Source of the DNA: an uncultured Bacteroidota bacterium
GTDB lineage: Bacteria > Bacteroidota > Bacteroidia > B-17B0 > Aurantibacillaceae
Direction of reading: 5' to 3'
Assembly (NCBI GenBank): GCA_903923915.1
Contig: CAIXZI010000521.1
Location: 1 to 7,420, forward strand
DNA length: 7,420 nt
Both the position numbers and the translations under genes were made by a program. How positions within the stretch are numbered: the stretch's first letter is position 1; each line of letters begins with the position of its first letter. The notes beneath the pieces are model-generated. The model did not search any database. It saw nothing but the letters and a program-made list of their open reading frames with translations, and was not told where the DNA came from. Of the stretch, positions 1 through 6,168 are shown piece by piece.

Positions 1-1
1 A

Positions 2-1468
2 TCAAATAAAGGCATACTTGATTTAACGCATGAGGAACAGGATTATTTTACAAAACTTAGTAACTATGACAATCAACGCACCCAATTAAGTTTACAAACA
101 GAGGGTTTAAACGATTTAGAAAAATATATTATAGAAGACAAAGACCCTCAGTTTTTACCTCCATCTGCCTTTGTAAATAACAGCGACGCTTTTTTAGTTA
201 AATCTGCCGGACAATTATATGGTTTGCAAACACAACTAAATGAAATGCGAACCAGCTCTAAAGAAAAAAATTATGCGGTGGCACATTTAGAAAGCAACAT
301 AAAAAAAACAAAAGAAGATTTATTGGTTTATATAAATAATGCGCGCAATGCTATAAAAAAAGTGTCAGAAAACATCAATAATGAAATAAACACCTACATA
401 GCCAGCATAAAAACCATACCCCAAAAACAACGAGATTTATTGGGCATACAGCGTAATTTAACGGTAAACGAAGGTTTATACAACTTTCTTTTGCAAAGAC
501 GCGCAAACACATACATTGCCCGTGCATCTATTATTCCTGAAACAAAAGTTATTGAAAGTCCAAGGCCATCAGGCAAAATAAGCCCTGATAAACAAAAAAT
601 AATTATGCAATATGTTTTTGCGGGAGCCATTTTAAGTTTGCTTATCATTTTAATTCGTTCCTTCTTTTTTACTACCATACAAAATATTATAGAACTTAAA
701 GAAGCAACCAACACACCTGTAATAGGCGATTTAATTCAGGTAAAAAGCATGTTGCCAACCGGTATTATTGTTGATGAGGAGCCTAAATCGCAAATAGCCG
801 AAAGTTTTAGAACCCTGCGAACAAATCTTCAATACTTAAACACCACACCCGGACCAAAAATTATTTTGTTTACATCAAACGCACCCGGCGAAGGAAAAAC
901 ATTTTGCTCTATAAACTTAGCCACCATGTTGGCAAAAGGTGGTAAACGGGTTTTATTACTAGAGCTTGATTTACACAAACCACGTGTACAAAAGGCGCTT
1001 GAAATGACGGCTGAAAAAGGCATAAGCACTATTGTGGTAAAACAAAACACCATACCTGAATGTATTAGAAAAACTAAAATAGAAAATTTAGATGTGTTGC
1101 TTTCGGGGCCTGTACCTCCAAATCCGTCTGAAATGATTTTATCTAACGAGTTAAGAGATATTCTTTTTTACGGAAAAGCAAACTATGATTACACCATCAT
1201 TGATACACCACCTGCAGGCTTAATAAGCGATTCTATTTACTTAATGCAGTATGCAGATATTTCGCTGTTTGTGCTCAACACCAAATTTGCAAACAAACAA
1301 ATTATCAATTTTATTGATGAGTTAACCGAAACCAACAAAGTAAATCACTTTGCATACATATTAAACGGCGTTAAACAACGCAGCACAGGTTATTACTACG
1401 CCAAATATGGTTATGGCTATGGATATGGCTACGGATATGGCTACGGATATGGTTATTCTAAAAAATAA
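2..1468 (+). CDS. Polysaccharide co-polymerase / BY-kinase (Wzc-like), 5'-truncated
   Basis: This is the C-terminal 488 residues of a Wzc/GumC-type inner-membrane protein that controls polysaccharide chain length and export and autophosphorylates on tyrosine. The frame is open to the left edge, so the true start and first membrane segment lie outside; the TTG at 224 is internal. In order I see a helical, coiled-coil-like periplasmic part, a GNVR-type stretch with IPQKQRDLLGIQR (about 416-455), a Pro-containing linker, a membrane helix (about 599-670), and the cytoplasmic kinase. Kinase motifs are the oligomerisation motif EXXRXXR (ESFRTLR, 800-820), Walker A APGEGKT (881-901), Walker A' LLLELDLHKP (about 953-982, Asp at 968) and Walker B TIIDTPP (1193-1213). 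The C-terminus is a Tyr cluster plus a Tyr-Gly repeat, the expected autophosphorylation tail. A' has Glu where Asp is more usual and His after the DL. It lies 6 nt before the next gene. Family assignment is firm; kinase activity is inferred. Confidence 0.93.
   Translation, partial: SNKGILDLTHEEQDYFTKLSNYDNQRTQLSLQTEGLNDLEKYIIEDKDPQFLPPSAFVNNSDAFLVKSAGQLYGLQTQLNEMRTSSKEKNYAVAHLESNIKKTKEDLLVYINNARNAIKKVSENINNEINTYIASIKTIPQKQRDLLGIQRNLTVNEGLYNFLLQRRANTYIARASIIPETKVIESPRPSGKISPDKQKIIMQYVFAGAILSLLIILIRSFFFTTIQNIIELKEATNTPVIGDLIQVKSMLPTGIIVDEEPKSQIAESFRTLRTNLQYLNTTPGPKIILFTSNAPGEGKTFCSINLATMLAKGGKRVLLLELDLHKPRVQKALEMTAEKGISTIVVKQNTIPECIRKTKIENLDVLLSGPVPPNPSEMILSNELRDILFYGKANYDYTIIDTPPAGLISDSIYLMQYADISLFVLNTKFANKQIINFIDELTETNKVNHFAYILNGVKQRSTGYYYAKYGYGYGYGYGYGYGYGYSKK
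1406..1456 (+). repeat. Tyr-Gly coding hexanucleotide repeat (kinase tail)
   Basis: Seventeen codons alternate Tyr and Gly (nine Tyr, eight Gly), coded by degenerate 6-bp units of the form TAYGGN. Two exact tandem 12-bp copies, TATGGCTACGGA, occupy 1424-1435 and 1436-1447. Because the unit is 6 bp, gain or loss of copies would change tail length without shifting the frame. Three further Tyr codons lie just upstream (1391-1399). In Wzc-type kinases the C-terminal tyrosines are the autophosphorylation sites, so this repeat sets the number of potential phosphosites. Confidence 0.9.
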
Positions 1469-1474
1469 AAGCGC

Positions 1475-2938
1475 ATGCAAACCGCACCTGATATAAAAGA
1501 TTTAATGCTTTCTAACAAAGCTTCCCTAAAAGATGCTTTGGCCTTAATTGATAAAAACGCACAAGGCATTTGTTTTATAGTAGATGATAAAAACAAATTA
1601 ATTGGCTTGCTTACCGATGGAGATATTCGTCGTTGTATTTTAAATAACTCAGCTCTTGATGTAAAGGTCGAAACTGTTATGCAAAAAACATTTACCTCTT
1701 TTCCGGTTACAACACCTCAAGAAATTGTTCAAAGTAAATTATCAAATACTATTCGTCACATTCCTTTAGTAGATCAAAATAATGTGTTGGTTGATTATGC
1801 CTGTTTTTCTCGCACGCACCGCACGCCCATTATGCAGCCTTTACTTAATGGAAACGAATTAGCCTATGTTTCTGATTGTATAAATACAGGGTGGATTTCT
1901 TCACAAGGCGCTTATGTAAAACGTTTTGAAAAAGAGTTTGCTGAGTATTGTGGTGCGCAATATGCCGTGGCTGTTAGCAATGGTACTGTAGCGCTTCACT
2001 TAGCATTAGCTGCATTAGATATTAAAGCGGGTGATGAGGTTATTGTTCCTGATTTAACTTTTGCTGCATCTATCAACGCCATTATTTATACAGGCGCAAC
2101 ACCTATTATTGTAGATGTTGATGCTACAACATGGACTATCTCTTTAGAGGACATCGAAAAAAATATTACACCTCGCACCAAAGCAATTATGCCTGTGCAT
2201 TTGTATGGCCATCCTTGTCACATGGATGAAATTATGGCTCTTGCTAAAAAACATAATTTATTAGTGGTTGAAGATGCTGCCGAAGCTATTGGCGGAAAAT
2301 ATAAAGGCAAACACGTTGGTACTTTTGGAGAAGCGGCTACCTTTAGTTTTTTTGGAAATAAAACTATTACAACCGGCGAGGGCGGAATGGTTTTCTTTAA
2401 AGATAAAGCCATGTATGAGAAAGCTCTTGTATTGCGTGATCATGGCATGAGTAAAGAAAAAAAATACTGGCATGATTATGTTGGCTTTAATTATCGTATG
2501 ACGAATTTACAAGCTGCTATTGGCTGCGCACAATTAGAACGTATTGATGAATTTGTTGAAGCAAAAAGAAAACTAGCTACGTTTTATAATAAGATTTTAT
2601 CCGCTACTGGGAACTTTATTTTGCCTCCGCAAGAAAGCTGGGCAACCAATGGTTACTGGCTATATACGGCCATTTTAAAAGATACGGCAAACATTTCTCG
2701 TGATGAATTGATGGATAAAATGCTAAAAAATGGTGTTGAAACTCGTGCTGTGTTTTTCCCTTTACACGAAATGCCGCCATATAAAAACTATCCTACAAAA
2801 AGCACATTCAAAAATGCAAATCACATATCCGCACAAGGTATTAGTCTTCCGTCTTCCGTAAACATTACACAAGAGGAGTTAGACAATATGTCGAATGCAC
2901 TTCATTCTATTTTTAAAACACAACATATTTCTGCTTAG
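1475..2938 (+). CDS. CBS-domain DegT/DnrJ/EryC1/StrS-family sugar aminotransferase
   Basis: A 487-residue two-part protein. Residues about 1-115 form a CBS-domain pair: the first copy carries the LIGLLTDGDIRR signature (42-53) and the second runs from VMQK to IPLVDQNNVLVDY (68-108). CBS pairs usually bind adenine nucleotides and act as sensors; this version resembles the one usually fused to sugar nucleotidyltransferases. Residues about 118-487 are a complete PLP aminotransferase of the DegT/StrS type (the stand-alone family is roughly 370-400 residues): SNGTVALHLAL (168-178), VVEDAAEA (264-271, Asp267 expected at the pyridine nitrogen), FSFFGNKTITTGEGG (290-304) with Lys296 as the predicted PLP lysine, and NYRMTNLQAAIG (339-350). 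These enzymes transfer an amino group, usually from glutamate, to a keto-sugar, generally nucleotide-linked. The ATG at 1475 gives the whole first CBS repeat and follows the kinase stop by 6 nt; I see no Shine-Dalgarno sequence. Its stop abuts the next ATG. The family is sure; substrate and ligand are unknown. Confidence 0.94.
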   Translation: MQTAPDIKDLMLSNKASLKDALALIDKNAQGICFIVDDKNKLIGLLTDGDIRRCILNNSALDVKVETVMQKTFTSFPVTTPQEIVQSKLSNTIRHIPLVDQNNVLVDYACFSRTHRTPIMQPLLNGNELAYVSDCINTGWISSQGAYVKRFEKEFAEYCGAQYAVAVSNGTVALHLALAALDIKAGDEVIVPDLTFAASINAIIYTGATPIIVDVDATTWTISLEDIEKNITPRTKAIMPVHLYGHPCHMDEIMALAKKHNLLVVEDAAEAIGGKYKGKHVGTFGEAATFSFFGNKTITTGEGGMVFFKDKAMYEKALVLRDHGMSKEKKYWHDYVGFNYRMTNLQAAIGCAQLERIDEFVEAKRKLATFYNKILSATGNFILPPQESWATNGYWLYTAILKDTANISRDELMDKMLKNGVETRAVFFPLHEMPPYKNYPTKSTFKNANHISAQGISLPSSVNITQEELDNMSNALHSIFKTQHISA

Positions 2939-3961
2939 ATGAACATTCCTGTTTTAGTAATTGGCTTGGGTTCTATGGGCAAGCGCCGCATACGCAATCT
3001 ACAAGCCTTAGGTTTTACAAACATTTTTGGTTTCGATCAACGAGAGGATCGCGCAAAAGAAGCCGCATCATTATATAAGATTACTTGCTTCACAAATTTT
3101 GAAAAAGCTCTGAAACATCCATCAGCAAAGGCTTTCATCATTTCTCTTCCGCCCGATATTCACCATATCTACATGAAAAAGGCAATCGAATTAAACATTC
3201 CTTTTTTTGTGGAAGCTAGTGTGGTTGATACGGATATGAAAGAAGTTATCGCTTTAGTAAAACAAAAAAATATTTTTGCAGCACCCTCTTCTACTTTATA
3301 CTTTCATCCGGCTATTAAAAAAATATTTGAGCTTGTACAAAACAATTACCTAGGCAGCATCAGTAATATCATGTACCACATGGGTAATTATTTACCAGAT
3401 TGGCACACTTATGAAAAGGTGAGCGATTTTTATGTTTCTAAAAAAGAAACAGGTGGCGCACGCGAAATTGTTCCGTTTGAATTAACTTGGATTACAAAAC
3501 TTTTTGGTTTTCCAAAGCAATTGGCTTCTACCGTAAAAAAAACGATTGAAATTGAAGGCGCACCAACTATTGACGATACTTACAACAGCATTTTAGATTA
3601 CGGCAATTTTGCTATGATGCTTACGGTTGATGTGGTTACACGTAGCGCTGTTCGTCGCTTGTTAATCAATGGTTCTCTTCGTCAGTTGGAGTGGGATTGG
3701 AATGCAAATGCCGTAAAAGTTTTTCATCACGATAAACAAGAGTGGGAAGTGTTTGAATACGAAACAATTTCTGCAGCAAGTGGTTATAACAAAAATATAA
3801 CCGAGCAAATGTACATTGATGAGATGAATGCCTTTTTTAAAGGAATAGAAAATCCGGCATCTTATGTAAATACCTTGGAAGAAGATCACAAAGTGTTGAA
3901 GGTTTTATATGCGATGGAAAAATCGTATGCCGAGAAAAAATTTGTTGATGTAAACTTATGA
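2939..3961 (+). CDS. Gfo/Idh/MocA-family oxidoreductase with atypical active site
   Basis: A 340-residue protein of normal length for the family. The N-terminal Rossmann fold starts at once, with VLVIGLGSMGKRR (5-17) as the dinucleotide-binding loop, followed by FIISLPPDIH (66-75). The C-terminal half is the usual alpha/beta substrate domain. Relatives oxidise, reduce or epimerise sugars and sugar nucleotides with NAD(P). The signature EKP is here EAS (92-94), so the usual catalytic lysine is Ala93. The region that normally supplies a His and an Asp (HEID-like) reads PFELTW (179-184), lacking both. The rest of the fold looks intact, so this seems a specialised subfamily rather than a decayed gene. 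The start directly follows the preceding TAG with no gap, and its TGA overlaps the next ATG by 4 nt, implying translational coupling. A role in making the same sugar as its neighbours is inferred; the reaction is unknown. Confidence 0.88.
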   Translation: MNIPVLVIGLGSMGKRRIRNLQALGFTNIFGFDQREDRAKEAASLYKITCFTNFEKALKHPSAKAFIISLPPDIHHIYMKKAIELNIPFFVEASVVDTDMKEVIALVKQKNIFAAPSSTLYFHPAIKKIFELVQNNYLGSISNIMYHMGNYLPDWHTYEKVSDFYVSKKETGGAREIVPFELTWITKLFGFPKQLASTVKKTIEIEGAPTIDDTYNSILDYGNFAMMLTVDVVTRSAVRRLLINGSLRQLEWDWNANAVKVFHHDKQEWEVFEYETISAASGYNKNITEQMYIDEMNAFFKGIENPASYVNTLEEDHKVLKVLYAMEKSYAEKKFVDVNL

Positions 3962-4743
3962 TAGGCGTACTTATCACAGCCCGCATGGGTTCCAGCCGTT
4001 TACCTAAAAAACATTTAATAGAGGCAAACCATAAATCATTATTGTACTGGCTTATAAAACGTTTTGAATTTGAATTTGAAAAAGAAATTCAATCGCAAAA
4101 AATTTGTTTGATTATTACAACTTCCGAAAAGCCCGACAACAAAAATTTCTCGATTGCAACAGAAGGAACAAGCTGCCAAATTTTTCAGGGAAGCGATAAT
4201 AATATTCCATTAAGGCATTTACAGTGCGCTAAACATTTTAATTTATCGCATGTTATTTCGGTAGATGGAGATGATATACTTTGTAGTACACAAGCGGCTC
4301 GTGAGGTGTACGGACAAATGATGCAACATTCAGAACACACATCTTTCTCTATAACAGGTTTACCTATCGGCATGAATTTGGGCGGCTACACCGTTGCGTA
4401 TTTAGAAGAAAGCATCAACAACCAATCCAATAAAAAATTAGAAACAGGTTGGGGGCGCATTTTTAAAAACCCTGTAACATGGTCTAAATCTCTCGGAGAA
4501 TATGATATTATGGGCGATTTACGTTTTACATTAGATTACGAAGAAGACGCAACTTTTTTTTGCCAAGTGATCAATTTTTTAAAAGAAAAAATCATTTCTA
4601 TTTCGGATAAAGAACTCATTACTTTTGTAGAGAAAAATAATTTATATAAAATCAATTCTTCATTAAAAGAAATTTACTGGAACAATTATAATTCAGAGAA
4701 AGAAAACGAAATGAGCAAGGATAATAAATCTTCTAACGATTAA
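3958..4743 (+). CDS. SpsF-type cytidylyltransferase family protein
   Basis: A 261-residue protein of the cytidylyltransferase group that includes Bacillus SpsF (spore-coat polysaccharide) and is related to NeuA and KdsB. The N-terminal nucleotide-binding signature is ITARMGSSRLPKK (6-18), closer to the SpsF form than to the PARGGSKRLPGKN form of NeuA. Other matches are IFQGSDNNIPLRHLQCA (75-91), the acidic VDGDDILC (102-109) expected near the metal and nucleotide phosphates, and RFTLDYEED (189-197). The last 20 or so residues are charged and Ser/Asn/Lys-rich, probably disordered. By family it should couple CTP to a sugar or sugar-acid acceptor in the cytoplasm, but SpsF itself is poorly characterised, so this is inferred. 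The ATG at 3958 overlaps the preceding stop (ATGA) and places the signature at the normal distance from the N-terminus. A 57-nt gap follows. Confidence 0.85.
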   Translation: MIGVLITARMGSSRLPKKHLIEANHKSLLYWLIKRFEFEFEKEIQSQKICLIITTSEKPDNKNFSIATEGTSCQIFQGSDNNIPLRHLQCAKHFNLSHVISVDGDDILCSTQAAREVYGQMMQHSEHTSFSITGLPIGMNLGGYTVAYLEESINNQSNKKLETGWGRIFKNPVTWSKSLGEYDIMGDLRFTLDYEEDATFFCQVINFLKEKIISISDKELITFVEKNNLYKINSSLKEIYWNNYNSEKENEMSKDNKSSND

Positions 4744-4800
4744 ACCTTGCGAATTCAACTTGACAAAAAATAAAAAACTTTAACAGCAAGTTAACTGACA
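4744..4800 (+). other. 57-nt intergenic spacer with small inverted repeat
   Basis: This is the only non-coding gap of note. It holds a TTGACA hexamer (4760-4765), an A-rich tract, and a perfect 5-bp inverted repeat, TTAAC at 4780-4784 and GTTAA at 4790-4794, around a 5-nt loop, ending six bases before the ATG at 4801. No good -10 element or Bacteroidota TAnnTTTG box sits at a suitable distance, and there is no Shine-Dalgarno sequence or GC-rich, T-tailed terminator. It could hold a weak internal promoter or a small leader hairpin, but this is not strongly supported. Confidence 0.3.
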
Positions 4801-6165
4801 ATGAGCAAAAATAAAGAATATCAAAAACGTCTGCACGAGCTTATTCCTGGTGGGGCGCATACATATAGCCGTGGCGACGATCAATACCCAAGCAACGCAC
4901 CAACTATTTTAGAAAATGGTAAAGGTGCTTATGTGTGGGATGCCGAAGGAAATAAATTTTTAGATTATGGTATGGGACTTCGTTCTGTAACACTTGGTTA
5001 CGATAACGACGAAGTATCAAATGCTGCCATTGCAGAAATTCATAAAGGAATTAATTTAACACGAGCTTCTGTTACCGAATTAAAAGCAGCTGAGTTAATG
5101 ATTAGCTTATTTCCATGGGCACAAATGGTTAAGTTTGGTAAAAGCGGTTCTACCGTTACAACAGCAGCCATAAAATTAGCACGTGCATACACAGGTAAAA
5201 AGTTTGTGGCAATTTGTGCAGAACATCCTTTCTTTACTTATGATGATTGGTTTATAGGTACAACCCCTATGGATAAAGGCATTCCGGCAGAAAATAAAGC
5301 AGGAAGTTTGCGTTTTAATTACAACAACATTGCCTCACTGGAAAAATTATTTAATGAAAATCCAAATCAAATTGCCTGCGTTATTTTAGAGCCTGCCACA
5401 TTTGTTTCTCCATGTGTTGGATGCACCATCAATATGTTAGAAAAACCGCATTGTAACTTGTGTAGTAATAAAGAAAAAAACTTTTTACATCAGGTAAAAG
5501 CACTTTGTAAAAAACATAACGCCGTTTTTATTTTAGACGAAATGATTACCGGTTTTCGTTACGATTTACAGGGCGCTATGAAATTGTATGATATCGAACC
5601 AGACTTAGCAACCTTTGGAAAGGGCATGGCTAACGGCTTTCCGCTATCTGCACTTATTGGCAAAAAAGAAATTATGAATTTGGGTGGCATTTTAGAAGAA
5701 GGCGCCGAACGTGTTTTTTTAATTTCAACAACGCATGGTTCTGAAATGACTTCTCTGGGTGCATTTATAAAAACAGTTGAAGTTTATCAAAAACAAAACG
5801 TTACAGACCATCTTTGGAATTATGGAAAAAAATTAATTACCGGCATGAATGATATTGCTAAATCTTTAGGGCTTAGTGAATACTTTGAAGCAGGCGGTTA
5901 TCCGGTATCTCCCGTGTATTTTACAAAAGATAAAGACAAAAATATTTCATTAGAGTTTCGTACACTTTTTTCGCAAGAGATGATTAAAGGCGGAGTGCTT
6001 ATTCCTTGGGTGGCGCTTTCTTTTGCGCATGGCGAAGAAGAATTAAAACTTACCTTGCAGGCAACCGAAAAAGCCTTACAGATTTACAAAAAAGCAATCG
6101 AGGGAACTATAAAAGATTATTTAGTTGGAAGTGCTATTAAACCCGTGTTTAGAAAATACAATTAG
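4801..6165 (+). CDS. Class III PLP aminotransferase (GSA-aminomutase-like) with Cys4 insert
   Basis: A 454-residue fold-type I, class III aminotransferase of the kind often auto-named glutamate-1-semialdehyde 2,1-aminomutase. Visible landmarks are LIPGGAHTYSRG (14-25), GAYVWDAEGNKFLDYGMG (42-59), the phosphate-binding region FGKSGSTVTTAAIKLAR (112-128), ILDEMITGFR (244-253, Asp246 expected to pair with the PLP nitrogen) and ATFGKGMANGFPLSALIG (270-287) with Lys274 as the predicted Schiff-base lysine. Between the VILEPAT strand and the catalytic Asp is an unusual insert with cysteines 205, 208, 218 and 221, that is CxxC, nine residues, CxxC, resembling a zinc knuckle. Its place after an SpsF-type enzyme and a sugar oxidoreductase argues for amination of a sugar-derived carbonyl compound, not haem synthesis. 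The ATG at 4801 puts the conserved IPGG motif near residue 16 as in relatives. It is followed after 3 nt by the HD gene. The family is sure; the substrate is unknown. Confidence 0.92.
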   Translation: MSKNKEYQKRLHELIPGGAHTYSRGDDQYPSNAPTILENGKGAYVWDAEGNKFLDYGMGLRSVTLGYDNDEVSNAAIAEIHKGINLTRASVTELKAAELMISLFPWAQMVKFGKSGSTVTTAAIKLARAYTGKKFVAICAEHPFFTYDDWFIGTTPMDKGIPAENKAGSLRFNYNNIASLEKLFNENPNQIACVILEPATFVSPCVGCTINMLEKPHCNLCSNKEKNFLHQVKALCKKHNAVFILDEMITGFRYDLQGAMKLYDIEPDLATFGKGMANGFPLSALIGKKEIMNLGGILEEGAERVFLISTTHGSEMTSLGAFIKTVEVYQKQNVTDHLWNYGKKLITGMNDIAKSLGLSEYFEAGGYPVSPVYFTKDKDKNISLEFRTLFSQEMIKGGVLIPWVALSFAHGEEELKLTLQATEKALQIYKKAIEGTIKDYLVGSAIKPVFRKYN

Positions 6166-6168
6166 AAA

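Noticed and set aside
224..226. TTG as start codon of the kinase gene
   Set aside because: The same frame is open back to position 2 with sensible co-polymerase-like sequence, and a Wzc-type protein needs a further N-terminal membrane helix and Wzz domain. The gene is simply cut by the window edge.
394..1053. Reverse-strand open frames at 394-714 and 829-1053
   Set aside because: They lie wholly inside the kinase gene on the opposite strand, show no recognisable domain, and are Cys/Ser/Phe-rich as expected for antisense shadows of AT-rich genes.
1406..1456. CRISPR-like or non-coding tandem repeat
   Set aside because: The 6-bp periodicity is fully explained by in-frame Tyr-Gly codons; there are no spacers.
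2218..2473. Small open frames on both strands inside the CBS-aminotransferase
   Set aside because: They overlap the PLP-lysine region of a well-supported gene and have no start context or similarity of their own.
3958..4743. NeuA or KdsB (CMP-sialic acid or CMP-Kdo synthetase)
   Set aside because: The N-terminal signature is the SpsF form ARMGSSRLPKK, not PARGGSKRLPGKN or PARYxSTRLPGK, and no matching synthase gene is present.
4760..4788. Sigma70-like promoter from TTGACA at 4760
   Set aside because: No acceptable -10 hexamer lies 16-18 nt downstream (the sequence there is AACAGC-like), and the Bacteroidota TAnnTTTG box is absent. Kept only as a note on the spacer.
4711..4820. Similar ATGAGCAA starts at 4711 (end of the SpsF-like gene) and 4801 (start of the aminotransferase), as a duplication scar
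   Set aside because: Only about eight bases are identical before the two diverge; this is within chance for A-rich sequence. The ATG at 4711 is in the SpsF frame and reaches the stop after ten codons.
4801..6165. True HemL (tetrapyrrole glutamate-1-semialdehyde aminomutase)
   Set aside because: The PLP-lysine context GKGMANGFPLSAL and the Cys4 insert differ from HemL, and no haem genes are nearby; the sugar-cassette setting fits an aminotransferase better.
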